Shown one piece after another: positions 1 through 13,070 of a stretch of 64,000 nucleotides of DNA. The stretch comes from an uncultured Polaribacter sp. (GTDB lineage: Bacteria; Bacteroidota; Bacteroidia; Flavobacteriales; Flavobacteriaceae). Each line of letters begins with the position of its first letter. Position 1 is the first letter of the stretch. Location: positions 1-64,000 of the forward strand of contig CALSRX010000005.1 of NCBI GenBank assembly GCA_943788865.1. The letters run 5' to 3'. A model generated the notes under the pieces. It was not told the DNA's origin. It ran no database searches and worked only from the letters and a program-made list of their open reading frames with translations. The position numbers were made by a program, and so were the translations under genes.

Positions 1-449
1 GAATGTTTTGTCGAAAAGCGCACTACTTTTCTGTGTTGTCTGATGTGATATTTGCATACAATTGATGCAAACCTAAATGCGTAAAACAATATTTGAATCA
101 ACAACTCATAAGGCTTCTGAAGCAAAACCTTTTTGTTGATGCTCTTTTGTGAACTAAAATTCCAATTCCGGCTCTTTTGTGTTGTGGCGTTAAAATCGAA
201 TAGAATCAATCATTCCAATTGGTTGATGGCTTGTGTTTGCTCTTCAATGATTAAACGTAGCTGTTTCGCTTCAAAGATGTCTAAATGCGCGTTTTCTATG
301 TATTGTTTCAATAAAAATTTAGAAAACGGTGTTTTGTGTGTGGCTTACTTCCCAGAAAGACTCATCGTTTTCTGTGTCAAACAAAAACTGTAGATCTTCT
401 GGCTCTAAGGCCCCTTAAGCGTATCGTTTTTTCCCTTTAAAGTATCCAT
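1..449 (-). pseudogene. GNAT-family N-acetyltransferase, truncated by window edge and frameshifted
   Basis: Read on the minus strand, the pieces give an acetyltransferase of the GNAT fold resembling RimJ/RimL-like flavobacterial proteins. An EPEDLQFL start region is followed by FWEVSHTQ, FLLKQYIENAHLDI and EAKQLRLIIEE. The acetyl-CoA-binding part and the IYANITSDN-like end then appear in other frames. At least three indels separate these pieces, and the 3' end lies beyond the window. The start ATG at 449 overlaps the dapF stop codon (TAATG), so the gene is translationally coupled to dapF. The substrate cannot be told. Because the family motifs are intact and only the frame is lost, I think the breaks are sequence errors rather than decay. 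Confidence in the family is fair. Confidence 0.6.
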
Positions 450-1239
450 TAAATTTCAATTGTTCCTTTAAACACAAAAGTTGCTGCTCCTTTTAGAAAA
501 CACATTCTTATAGTATTGTTCGTTCTCAATACGTTGAAAGAAACTTCTAATTCCCCGCCCAAAACAGGCAATTTAATCCTGGTTGCTTTGGTTTTATTTG
601 ATTTTGTGCATCGCTATTGCTACTGCTGTAACACCTGTTCCGCAAGCCAACGTTTCGTCTTCTACGCCACGTTCGTACGTTCTAACTTTAAAAGTAGGTT
701 CATCATTTAGTTGTTGCACAAAATTAATATTGCTTCCTTCTTTTCCATACTCATTTCGTAATTTTCTTGCCATTTGTAACTACATCATAATCTGTCTAAA
801 TTCTCAACCAATTGAACATGATGCGGTGGATCCCGTGTTTGTACAAAACATAGTATGTATCGTGAACTTCTACGGTTATTTACGTCAATCATTTGTAGTA
901 GAAACCAACTCGTTTTCTATACTTGCATGATGCATACCATCAACTGCAGTTGAATGTCGTTTTGTTCTGAAATTACTTCTAAGTATTTTGCAAAAGCCAC
1001 AGCACATCTTCCACCATTTCCACAGAAGGTTTGGCTACCATCTGCATTAAAATAAATCATTTTAAAATCAAATTCAGCATCATTTTCAATCAAAATAATC
1101 CCATCAGCTCCTATCCCAAAATTCGATCACAAATTTTGTAATATTGCGGTATGTTCTCTTTAGGAAATGTTTTGATCTGATTATCAATCATGACAAAATC
1201 ATTTCCTGTTCCTTGGTATTTGTAAAAAGGGATCTTCAT
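449..1239 (-). pseudogene. dapF: Diaminopimelate epimerase, frameshifted
   Basis: DapF converts LL- to meso-diaminopimelate, for lysine and for peptidoglycan cross-links. The start MKIPFYKYQGTGNDF is typical of the family. Further on, in other frames, come IGADG, NADGS with CGNGGRC (first catalytic cysteine, near 1010), then [15 protein letters not shown] (second catalytic cysteine, near 640) and an ending FVFKGTIEI. The span of about 790 bp fits the usual length of roughly 260 residues. Several one-base indels break it. Both active-site cysteines and the surrounding sequence are conserved, and the enzyme is normally essential, so sequence error is the simplest reading. The stop overlaps the start of the acetyltransferase that follows. 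dapA and dapD lie elsewhere in the window. Confidence 0.8.
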
Positions 1240-1344
1240 GAAGACAAAGATAGCAATTTCAATAGCGATTTTATAGTATGTTAAAAATGGGTTAAAGTCC
1301 GTTAAAATGATGTTAAACAAATTTATCTAAGTTGTCAAAAATTA

Positions 1345-1352
1345 TATATTTG
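1345..1352 (+). promoter_or_regulatory. -7 promoter box of the htrA-like gene
   Basis: TATATTTG matches the Bacteroidota TAnnTTTG element, 27 bases before the protease start. No clean TTTG -33 box lies at the expected distance, so this is a half-promoter by sequence. Confidence 0.4.
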
Positions 1353-1378
1353 ATTTATAAAAAATAAAAACAAATACA

Positions 1379-2767
1379 ATGAAGCATTTTTTTAGTTTTT
1401 TAGGAATGGCGCTTTTGGGGGGGATTCTCACGCTAGCTGGTTATAAAGCTATTTGTCGAAAAAGAAATGGTTTACCAACAAATCTCTGAGATCTCCAATG
1501 GTTAAATAATTCAAATTTGAATCCACAATTCGATCAACTTCTACCATTGAAAATTCGACAGATTTTACGTATGCGGCAGAAACACCATGCATGCTGTTGT
1601 GCATGTTAAAAATACCGCTGTTAGGACGCAAAAGAATCCTTGGGCGGAATTATTTTACGGAAATGGAAACGGAACTAGAAAATATGAACAAGTTGGAACA
1701 GGAAGTGGTGTTATTATTTCTCAAGACGGTTATATCGTTACCAACAATCATGTGATAGAGAGTGCTACGGATATAGAAATCACCTTAAATAATAGGAAAA
1801 AACACAAAGCAACTTTAATTGGTACAGACCCAAGTAATGACATTGCATTGTTAAAAATTGATACGCGATGTAGAGTTGCCATACATTCCTTTTGCGAACT
1901 CAGATGCTGTACAAATAGGGGAGTGGGTATTGGCTGTTGGAAATCCATACAATTTAACATCAACTGTAACGGCTGGAATTGTAAGTGCAAAGGGTAGAGA
2001 TTTAGAAGGCAATCGAAATATTGAATCATTCATTCAAACCGACGCTGCAGTGAATCCCGGGAATAGTGGCGGTGCATTGGTAAATACCCAAGGAGAGTTG
2101 ATTGGTGTAAATACAGCAATTTCGTCGAGAACGGGTTCTTTTATAGGATATTCTTTTGCGGTGCCTTCTAATATTGCAAAAAAAATTATAGATGATATCT
2201 TAGAATTTGGAGCTGTACAACAAGCCATTTTAGGAATCAATGTTGACACTAGCTATGATGAGGAGGGCGTAAAAGTTTCTGGTGTTTTAGGAATTGACAG
2301 AGCGAGGTCAAAATTTTGGACTTAAAAAAGGAGACGTTATTACAAAATCAACAATGTTGAAAATTTCAAAATTCTCAGATTTAAAAGGGCAATTAACAGC
2401 CAAAAGACCCGGGGATTTTGTTGATGTTACTATTGATAGAAATGGAGAAGTCTATGTTAAAAAAGTCAAATTATCAAAATCTATAGAAAGGCATATCTCT
2501 TCAGTGATTTCAATGGGAGTTAAAAGATCTTACAAAAAAGGAGAAGCAAAAAGAGGGATTCAACAGGGTGTATCAAATTATTAGAACAGATAAAGATGGC
2601 GTCGAAAATAATTTAAAAGGTTTATTATTACAAAAATTAATAACCAAGATGTAAACAATGCAAAAGAAACCGTTCGCTTACTAGATAACTTGGCAAGTAA
2701 TAGGTATCGAATTATTGTAGAAATGATCACCTTAAATGGGGAAACTGAAAAGTATATTTATAGATAA
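1379..2767 (+). pseudogene. HtrA/DegP-like periplasmic serine protease, frameshifted
   Basis: This is a trypsin-like periplasmic protease with PDZ domains that degrades or chaperones misfolded envelope proteins. The start MKHFFSFLGMALLGG is an N-terminal membrane anchor or signal. The catalytic triad can be read across frames: His in TNNHVIESA (about 1748), Asp in [12 protein letters not shown] (about 1838) and Ser in [10 protein letters not shown] (about 2060). PDZ-like stretches follow (GLKKGDVI, then a second near 2600). The 1389-bp span equals about 463 residues, the family norm. Indels occur around 1450-1580, near 1865 (one extra C), near 2305 and near 2575. A strong terminator follows. 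As in its neighbours, the motifs are intact and only the frame is lost. Confidence 0.8.
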
Positions 2768-2790
2768 ATTGTAGAACAAATTGACGTTTA

Positions 2791-2818
2791 AAAATCCTGA
2801 CTTTAAATCAGGATTTTT
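2791..2818 (+). terminator. Rho-independent terminator after htrA-like gene
   Basis: AAATCCTGA and TCAGGATTT form a 9-bp stem around a short loop, followed by a T run. It sits 24 bases after the protease stop. Confidence 0.8.
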
Positions 2819-2869
2819 ATTGTTTTAACAATTTTAACGAAATCGATTTCGTATTTCAATAAAAAGAAA

Positions 2870-2877
2870 TACTTTTG
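2870..2877 (+). promoter_or_regulatory. -7 promoter box of gapA
   Basis: TACTTTTG fits TAnnTTTG and lies 27 bases before the gapA ATG. The -33 region is degenerate. Confidence 0.4.
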
Positions 2878-2904
2878 CCGAAAAAATAATAATTTTAGTA
2901 TCCA

Positions 2905-4353
<1,449 letters not shown>

Positions 4354-4371
4354 TAGTAATAGATAGATCAT

Positions 4372-4405
4372 AAAAAAGCCGAAACAATTTTGTTTCGGCT
4401 TTTTC
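4372..4405. terminator. Bidirectional terminator between gapA and the sulfur gene set
   Basis: AGCCGAAAC and GTTTCGGCT form a stem flanked by A6 on the left and a T run on the right, so it can work for both converging genes. Confidence 0.85.
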
Positions 4406-4422
4406 TTTTTATGAATTTTAAT

Positions 4423-4899
4423 TTAGATAAACAATAAATGTGTGTTTTCTTGATCGGCTCTGTTGTAAAAATCGCCGATAGTTAAAATACCATCTAAATC
4501 ATCTATTAAATCTTTTTCTTCTAAATGGAACATTTCAACGGCTAATTTACAAGCCCAAAGTTTACATCCAGAATCTGAAAGAATTTCTAAAAACTCGCTA
4601 ACTGGTGGCATGTCTAATTTTTCCATTTCTTTCTTCATCATTTTTGTAGCTAAAGCTTCCATTCCTGGAAGTCCACCAAGCATTGTTGGTATATGCATTG
4701 CAGGATTTCCCACAGTTGCCACATGTAAATGTTCTAGTTTTTTCTTTTGAATTGCTTCTAATCCAAAAAAGGTAAAAAATATTTCTGATTCAATTCCTTC
4801 CATTCTTGCTCCATTTGCCATTATAAAAGCTGCATACACATTTTCTATTGTAGCTTTTGATAAGATGAAAAGCATTTTTCTAACTTTTGTATTTCCCAT
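4423..4899 (-). CDS. DsrE/DsrF-like (DsrE2) sulfur-carrier family protein
   Basis: The 158-residue protein begins with RKMLFILSKATIENVYAAFIMANGA, the opening strand and helix of the DsrE/TusD fold. It has the GGLPGME turn and ends with a C-x4-C pair in SGCKLWACKLAVEMF, the usual place for the sulfur-binding cysteine in DsrE2-type proteins. Members take part in persulfide transfer or are tied to membrane sulfur metabolism. No membrane segment is evident. It is the last gene of a three-gene minus-strand set, 16 bases after the DsrC/TusE-like gene and downstream of a sulfide:quinone oxidoreductase homologue. A role in handling sulfane sulfur is inferred from this context. It is full length. Confidence 0.75.
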   Translation of the reverse strand: MGNTKVRKMLFILSKATIENVYAAFIMANGARMEGIESEIFFTFFGLEAIQKKKLEHLHVATVGNPAMHIPTMLGGLPGMEALATKMMKKEMEKLDMPPVSEFLEILSDSGCKLWACKLAVEMFHLEEKDLIDDLDGILTIGDFYNRADQENTHLLFI

Positions 4900-4915
4900 G
4901 ATGTTTAGTTTTTTA

Positions 4916-5223
4916 TTAGATACAACTTTTTGGTTTCGGAATTCCTGCTATTAAGGTTGCTTTCTTTAAAGGCCCTCCAGGAAATAATTCATAAAACTCT
5001 TTAATGTTTATGACTCCACTTTTTTTAATTCCTCTAATAGATAAAGGTTCTTCACTTTTGTATTTATCGTGAATGTAATCTATAACTTCCCAATGTTTAT
5101 CTGTCATTTCAATACCTTGCTCTTTAGCAATCTCGGCACCAATTTCTTTTGTCCATTGTGTAAAATCTGTTAAATAACCTTCTTCATTAATTTGTATAAT
5201 CGATTGTAAATATGTTTTTTCAT
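4916..5223 (-). CDS. DsrC/TusE-like sulfur-transfer protein, start region one base out of frame
   Basis: The C-terminal two thirds are clear: HWEVIDYIHDKY, YELFPGGPLKKA and an ending IPKPKSCI, in which the penultimate cysteine is the sulfur-carrying CysA of DsrC/TusE/RspA. The second cysteine of true DsrC, eleven residues earlier, is a threonine here (KKATLIAG), so it resembles the single-cysteine TusE-like class. The expected N-terminus (TYLQSIIQINEEGYLTDF) is open upstream, but the only ATG, at 5223, is followed by A6 and is off by one base; A7 or A4 would restore a normal protein of about 102 residues. The first in-frame ATG, at 5107, would cut off about 40 residues of the fold. It lies between the SQR-like and DsrE2 genes. 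Confidence 0.65.
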
Positions 5224-5249
5224 GATATTATTTTTTGGTTGATTTTTTA

Positions 5250-6489
5250 TTAATTCACTAATTTTTTTCCTTTTTTACTCATAGTTGCAGAAACAAAAGG
5301 GATGTGAACTCCTTTAATAAGCATGTTCCAGTAAATCCATCTAAAAGCCATTTTTCCCATATGATTTGTTCTGCTTTCTTTTAATAAACTTAAAGGTCCA
5401 ACTCCAGGGAACGGAAATGTTCCTTCTACCGGTTCTGTTGTGTAATTAAAATCAATTAAAAGTGCTTTTCCATTACTTGTTTCTATAAAACAGTTTGCAT
5501 GTCCATCAAATTCTTCTTTTAGTTCTCTACCATCTATATAACGTAAGATATTTTCAGTCAATATTTCTGCTTCAAAATGTGCTACTGATCCAGCTTTAGA
5601 AGCTGGTAAGTTTGTACAATCACCAATTGCAAAAATATTCTCATTAGCTTCTGTTTGTAGTGTAGTTTTATTGGTTGGTATGTAATTTAAATCATCACCT
5701 AAACCAGAACGTTCTATTAAAGCATCGCCCATGTTTGTTGGTACGGTTACCAGTAAATCGTATTCAACTTCTGTATCTGCGTAATCAATTATTTTATTGT
5801 TTTCGTAATCTACGCGCTCAATATTAAAGTCTGTAACTTCTTTAATTCCTTTTTCCTCTAATAAATAATGCAAAGCTTCAGTTGCTTTTGGTTTTGTAAA
5901 AGCACCATCTAAAGGAGTTACAAAGGTAATGTCTACTTTATCTCTCATGCCTTTGTTTTTAAAGAATGAATCTGCTAAAAAAGCAAACTCTAAAGGAGCA
6001 ACCGGACATTTAATAGGCATTTCTGTAATGTGAATTACTAATTTTCCGCCTTCCCATTCTCTTAATTTATTACGCAATGCTTTAGCACCTTCATAAGTAT
6101 AAAAATCAAAAATATTTTTGTGCCACATTGGTCCATCCGTACCTTCAGTTTCGTCTGGTGCTATTTTAGTACCTGTAGCTATAATTAAGATATCATATGA
6201 TATATTTCCTACATCATTTAAAATAATAACTTTTTCTTCTGGTTTTATGATTTCAACTTTATCTTGAATATAATTCACTCCTTTTGGAATGAATTTTTTT
6301 CCATTCTTTTTTACTTGTTTTGTTGTATAAATATCAAAAGGAAGAAATAAAAATCCTGGCTGATAATAGTGTGTTTTATACTGATCTATAATGGTAATTG
6401 TCCATTTTTCTTTAGGGAGTTTAGAAACTAAGTGGTTTGCCATCATTGTTCCAGATGTTCCTGCTCCTAATATTACTAGATTTTTTCAT
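5250..6489 (-). CDS. Sulfide:quinone oxidoreductase-like FAD flavoprotein, start region one base out of frame
   Basis: This two-dinucleotide-binding flavoprotein is about 413 residues long. The FAD motif VILGAGTSGTMMANHL lies just upstream of the first in-frame ATG (6446). The ATG at 6489 begins ATG-A6 and is one base out of frame with that motif; A5 or A8 would join them. Diagnostic features are KCPVAPLEFAFL (the redox cysteine of the SQR family), ATGTKIAPDE and FAIGDCTNLPASKAG (second FAD contact). The third cysteine of classical SQR is not obvious; NCFIET may correspond to it. SQRs oxidise sulfide to sulfane sulfur and feed electrons to the quinone pool at the membrane. The downstream DsrC/TusE- and DsrE2-like genes fit that use. 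The exact SQR subtype is unsure. Confidence 0.75.
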
Positions 6490-6539
6490 GTTATGAATTG
6501 TTTATAGGTCAAAATTACCAAAGCTTTTAAAGGGTAAGC

Positions 6540-6553
6540 ATGATAAATATCAT
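6540..6553. promoter_or_regulatory. Palindrome ATGATAAATATCAT, operator candidate
   Basis: This is a perfect inverted repeat of ATGATA around two bases, about 50 bases upstream of the SQR-like start and 28 bp centre to centre from a second palindrome. Confidence 0.4.
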
Positions 6554-6566
6554 ATATAAAGCCCTG

Positions 6567-6582
6567 TGTAACATTTGTTACA
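6567..6582. promoter_or_regulatory. Palindrome TGTAACATTTGTTACA, Crp/Fnr-type operator candidate
   Basis: Perfect 7-bp arms (TGTAACA/TGTTACA) surround two bases. Size and composition resemble operators of the Crp/Fnr superfamily. It stands in the 200-bp gap between the divergent SQR-like and DinB-like genes, so it could serve either. No regulator gene is in the window. Confidence 0.5.
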
Positions 6583-6692
6583 TAGCGAAAAGACAATATT
6601 TTTAAATCTCTATAAAACATAGAGAATTGCCTTTAAAGTTTTATTTTTATTGTTTTAGAACCAATTATTATTTTTTATAAATAGATTTATCT

Positions 6693-7271
6693 ATGAAATC
6701 TCGTTTTATTTTATTTTTTGCATTAACAATTACCACATCAATAATGGCTCAAAAGAAAGGCTCCTATTATAACATACCAGAAGCACCAAAAGAGTACACT
6801 GCAGCAACAGTTTCTAGTAGAATGTTAGATGGATTAGGCTTTCGTTATTATTGGGCTTCTTATGGGTTAACAGAAAAAGATTTAACTTTTAAACCAAGTT
6901 CCGAAGCAAGAACTAGTTTAGAAACACTAAAGCATATTTATGATTTAACAACTGTAATTTTAAATTCTGTAATAGGTAAACCAAATACTGGGCAAAAATG
7001 GCCAGAAATGACTTTTACTGAATTGAGAAAAGCCACCTTATTAAATATCGAAAAAGCGAGTAACATTTTAAGGAACTCTAAAGATGTTTCTAAATACAAC
7101 ATTGTTTTTAAGAGAGGAGAAAACACAAGTCAGCTACCTTTTTGGAATCAAATAAACGGCCCAATTTCTGATGCTCTTTGGCACGTAGGACAGGTAGTTA
7201 CTTTTAGACGTTCATCTGGAAATCCATTGCCGAAAGGAGTGAATGTGTTAACAGGAACTAAAAATGATTAG
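6693..7271 (+). CDS. Secreted DinB-superfamily protein
   Basis: The 192-residue protein has a clear signal peptide (MKSRFILFFALTITTSIMAQ, probably cut after the AQ). The mature part is helical and ends with DALWHVGQVVTFRRSSGNP, where the conserved His of the DinB four-helix metal-binding fold sits; LKHIYDLTTVI would supply an earlier His. DinB-like proteins bind a divalent metal, and some are thiol-dependent transferases, but the function of exported ones is unknown. It is transcribed alone, divergent from the sulfur set, sharing the palindrome-bearing intergenic region. Confidence 0.65.
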   Translation: MKSRFILFFALTITTSIMAQKKGSYYNIPEAPKEYTAATVSSRMLDGLGFRYYWASYGLTEKDLTFKPSSEARTSLETLKHIYDLTTVILNSVIGKPNTGQKWPEMTFTELRKATLLNIEKASNILRNSKDVSKYNIVFKRGENTSQLPFWNQINGPISDALWHVGQVVTFRRSSGNPLPKGVNVLTGTKND

Positions 7272-7310
7272 AAATTACAATTAATTCTGAAAAACAGCGC
7301 TAATACATAA

Positions 7311-10046
<2,736 letters not shown>

Positions 10047-10057
10047 AAATTTTTAAA

Positions 10058-10726
10058 ATGACCAAACAAACTAGAATTGTCATCGCTACTACCTTATTTT
10101 TTATTGCTGCAATAGCGGATGTATGGGGAATTATCACAGCAAATGAAACATTGCAAACAGTTGCAAAACCAATGCTACTGACATTGTTGGCGTTGGTTTA
10201 TTTAGTATCTGCTAAAAAACCAATTTTTTGGTATGTTTTCGGAATGTTTTTATGCTTTGTTGGTGATGTATTGTTAATGTTTGATGGAGCTAATTTTTTT
10301 ATGTTTGGGCTTTCAGCATTTTTATTGGCACATGTAGTGTTTATAAAAGTAACCTCCAATTTTTTGCAAAGAGATTTAACGGTTAAGATGATATCGTCTG
10401 CATTTCCATTTGTGATTTTCTTCGGAGTTTTAATGTTTCTAATCTATCCAAATTTAGGAGGGATGTTAATTCCGGTTGCTTTATACGGAATTACAATTTC
10501 TACATTTGGATCTGTAACATTGTTAAATTATAGAAGCGAAAAATCTACAGAGAATCTATGGTTATTTATTGGAGCAATCATCTTTATCTTATCAGATAGT
10601 TTAATTGCGTTGGATAAGTTTTATCAACCAAATGAAATTTATGGGGCAACTATTATGATTACCTATATTTTAGCACAGTTTTTAATTTGTAAAGCAATGA
10701 TTGTAAAATCAAATTATACTGAGTAA
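10058..10726 (+). CDS. YhhN (TMEM86-like) family membrane protein
   Basis: The protein has 222 residues with about seven hydrophobic membrane segments. YhhN-family features include GDVLLMF in the third segment, AHVVFIKV, and a last part with SDSLIALDKF and ITYILAQFLI. Animal TMEM86 proteins hydrolyse lysoplasmalogen; bacterial members are annotated lysoplasmalogenase, but their substrate is unproven. The conserved Asp residues of the family (GDV, SDS) are present. It is 11 bases behind ligA and probably cotranscribed. Confidence 0.8.
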   Translation: MTKQTRIVIATTLFFIAAIADVWGIITANETLQTVAKPMLLTLLALVYLVSAKKPIFWYVFGMFLCFVGDVLLMFDGANFFMFGLSAFLLAHVVFIKVTSNFLQRDLTVKMISSAFPFVIFFGVLMFLIYPNLGGMLIPVALYGITISTFGSVTLLNYRSEKSTENLWLFIGAIIFILSDSLIALDKFYQPNEIYGATIMITYILAQFLICKAMIVKSNYTE

Positions 10727-10841
10727 AAAACGACTTTACTTCAAAGTCATCAGTATCAAAAATTTAAACATAGAAGAGAATCTTCAATAAAAAACGCTTT
10801 ATACTAAGTTTTTTCCCTTAAGTAGTTAATGTTTTTTTAGT

Positions 10842-10849
10842 TAGATTTG
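10842..10849 (+). promoter_or_regulatory. -7 promoter box before the DUF6913 gene
   Basis: TAGATTTG fits TAnnTTTG and lies 38 bases before the next ATG, after a 160-base gap that otherwise holds nothing I recognise. Confidence 0.35.
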
Positions 10850-10887
10850 TAAGTAATAGAATTACAATTTCAGAACCTAAGATTTTT

Positions 10888-11409
10888 ATGGCTTTAGAAA
10901 AATTAAGAAAACAATTTTTACTAAAAAAGTTTCAAAAAGAATTAAGTTTAATTCCAGAAACTAGAACGCCAAATTCTAAACAAATTCATTCCGTAGCAAT
11001 TTTAACAACACAAGAACTATTTGAAGAAATAGACATCGCTGAGTTGATACATTACAATATAAAATCTGTTAGAAGCGTGCAAGTTTATTATTTTAAAGCA
11101 TTTAGAAAGTCTGATACAAAAGATTTTAAACATTTTACAGAAAAAGATATTGATTGGTCAGGAAAAGTAAAAGATGTAAGTTTAGAAAGTTTCATTGATA
11201 ACCCATTTGATTTGTTAATTGGTTATTTTGATGTGCATAATTTATACTTAGAATATTGTGCTTTAAAATCTAGGGCTACTTTTAAAATTGGCTTTGCAAA
11301 CGTAAATGATAAGTTGTATGATTTGGTGGTTTCAGAAGATCCAAAAAACATAGATAGCTTTATAGAAGTTATAAAAAAGTACTTAGAATTACTTCATAAA
11401 ATAGAATAG
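10888..11409 (+). CDS. DUF6913-like conserved protein
   Basis: This soluble 173-residue protein has a basic N-terminal helix (MALEKLRKQFLLKKFQKEL) followed by a mixed alpha/beta body (SVAILTTQELFEE, FDLLIGYFDVHNLYLEYCALKS, IGFANVNDKLYDLVV). Small proteins of this kind lie upstream of dapA in many flavobacteria; the DUF6913 assignment is from memory. No catalytic motif is seen and the function is unknown. It is separated from dapA by 130 bases with a separate -7 box, so the two need not be one unit. Confidence 0.55.
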   Translation: MALEKLRKQFLLKKFQKELSLIPETRTPNSKQIHSVAILTTQELFEEIDIAELIHYNIKSVRSVQVYYFKAFRKSDTKDFKHFTEKDIDWSGKVKDVSLESFIDNPFDLLIGYFDVHNLYLEYCALKSRATFKIGFANVNDKLYDLVVSEDPKNIDSFIEVIKKYLELLHKIE

Positions 11410-11506
11410 TAAGTTATAAAATTAACAACTCAATAGAAATTAGTTATATTTCTTGTTAACAGGTATTTTATAACTAATAAATAACTGAGTTTTCTTAGCA
11501 ATGCCT

Positions 11507-11514
11507 TAAATTTG
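11507..11514 (+). promoter_or_regulatory. -7 promoter box of dapA
   Basis: TAAATTTG fits the Bacteroidota element and lies 25 bases before the dapA ATG. The -33 box is weak. Confidence 0.4.
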
Positions 11515-11539
11515 TTTAAAATTTATAAAATTTAGAAAA

Positions 11540-12415
11540 ATGCAAAAGTTTGTTGGTACTGGAGTTGCGTTAGTTACACCCTTTAAATCTGATAAAACAG
11601 TAGATTTTGATGCGCTTAAAAAACTGGTTTCTTATACTATTGATAACGGAATTGATTATCTTGTTATTAATGGAACAACAGGAGAAAGTGCTACAATAAC
11701 TAGTGTAGAAAAGAAAGAAATTATTAATGTAATTGCTCAAGTAAATAACAAGAGAGTTCCGTTGGTTTTAGGTGTTGGTGGAAATAATACTGCAAATGTT
11801 ATTAATGAGTTGCAAACAGCAGACCTATCAAAAATTGATGCGATTTTATCTGTAGCACCCTATTACAGTAAACCAACACAAGAAGGTTTTTATCAGCATT
11901 TTAAAGCCATTTCTTTAGCAAGTCCAAAACCTATTATTTTGTATAATGTTCCAGGTAGAACATCAAAAAATATGGAGCCTTCAACAATTATTCGTTTGGC
12001 AAATGATTTTGAAAATGTAATCGCAGTTAAAGAGGCAGCAGGAAATATGCAGCAATATTTAGAGTTGATTAAAAATAAACCCAACGATTTTTTAATTATT
12101 TCTGGAGATGATGATTTGGCATTGCCAGTAGTTTTGGCAGGTGCTTCTGGAGTTATTTCTGTGATTGGTCAAGCATTTCCAAAAGAATTTTCTTCTCTAA
12201 TAAACTTAGGCTTAGAAGGTAAAAATAAAGAGGCGTATGCTCTTCAGTTTAAGCTGACAGAGATAATAAATTTAATCTTTACAGAAAATAATCCAGCAGG
12301 AATTAAAACAGTTTTACAAGAGCTAAATATCACTTCGGATGAAGTTCGTTTACCTTTAGTGAAAACTACGAGTGAGATCCAAAAAGAAATCGCTAATTTT
12401 GTAGCGAATTTTTAA
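11540..12415 (+). CDS. dapA: 4-hydroxy-tetrahydrodipicolinate synthase
   Basis: DapA condenses pyruvate with aspartate semialdehyde, the first committed step of the lysine/diaminopimelate branch. The 291 residues form the expected TIM barrel. The pyruvate-binding GTTGE is at 45-49, the catalytic Tyr135 is in [10 protein letters not shown], and the Schiff-base Lys164 is in AVKEAAGN. It is intact, in contrast to dapF in this window. Ferritin follows 10 bases later and is probably on the same transcript. Confidence 0.95.
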   Translation: MQKFVGTGVALVTPFKSDKTVDFDALKKLVSYTIDNGIDYLVINGTTGESATITSVEKKEIINVIAQVNNKRVPLVLGVGGNNTANVINELQTADLSKIDAILSVAPYYSKPTQEGFYQHFKAISLASPKPIILYNVPGRTSKNMEPSTIIRLANDFENVIAVKEAAGNMQQYLELIKNKPNDFLIISGDDDLALPVVLAGASGVISVIGQAFPKEFSSLINLGLEGKNKEAYALQFKLTEIINLIFTENNPAGIKTVLQELNITSDEVRLPLVKTTSEIQKEIANFVANF

Positions 12416-12425
12416 TACAACAAAC

Positions 12426-12938
12426 ATGTTAACAAGTAAGATAGAAGCAGCATTAAATAATCAAGTAACCGTAGAAGCAGAATCGTCGCAAGTCTATTTA
12501 GCAATGGCGTCTTGGGCAGAAAATCTTGGGTTCGAAGGGGTTTCTCAATTTATGTATGCACACTCAGATGAAGAAAGACAGCATATGCTAAAGTTGATAA
12601 AATTTATCAATGAACGTGGTGGTCACGCTAAAGTATCTCAACTTTCTGCACCTCCAACAGAATTTGGTTCATTCAAGGACATGTTTCAAACACTATTTGA
12701 CCACGAAGTAATGGTTTCTAAGACCATTAATGATTTAGTAGATGTTTCTTTACAAGAAAAAGATTATGCTACTCATAACTTTTTACAATGGTATGTTTCT
12801 GAACAAATAGAAGAAGAGGCATTGGCAAGAAATATTTTAGACAAGATTAACCTAATTGGCGATGATAAAAGTGGTTTTTATTTGTTTGATAATGACATCA
12901 AACAACTCATTACAAATACCCAAAATCAGCAGGTTTAA
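12426..12938 (+). CDS. Bacterial non-haem ferritin
   Basis: This 170-residue four-helix ferritin stores iron. Ferroxidase ligands appear in order: the Glu of EAESSQVYLAMASW, the ExxH of HSDEERQHMLKL, the Glu of HEVMVSKTIN and the late Gln/Glu of WYVSEQIEEEALA. The length matches FtnA. It starts 10 bases after dapA, an arrangement with no obvious pathway link. No Fur-like site was recognised in the short spacer, so any iron control would act at the dapA promoter. Confidence 0.9.
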   Translation: MLTSKIEAALNNQVTVEAESSQVYLAMASWAENLGFEGVSQFMYAHSDEERQHMLKLIKFINERGGHAKVSQLSAPPTEFGSFKDMFQTLFDHEVMVSKTINDLVDVSLQEKDYATHNFLQWYVSEQIEEEALARNILDKINLIGDDKSGFYLFDNDIKQLITNTQNQQV

Positions 12939-13049
12939 CATTAACAAACTTTTAGTAAAACTATATGAATCATTTAAAGGTTTTTATGGTTAATTGCACA
13001 TTACAATTTTACAGTGTTAAAATCGTTTTAATAATCCATAATTAATCAC

Positions 13050-13057
13050 TAATTTTG
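13050..13057 (+). promoter_or_regulatory. -7 promoter box of the bamD operon
   Basis: TAATTTTG fits TAnnTTTG. Transcription would start about 13062-13064, which argues that bamD begins at the second ATG (13071). Confidence 0.45.
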
Positions 13058-13070
13058 CCAAATGTTTAGA

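Noticed and set aside
133..930. Plus-strand open frames opposite the dapF and acetyltransferase genes
   Set aside because: They are antisense to clear DapF and GNAT motifs and have no homology or promoter of their own.
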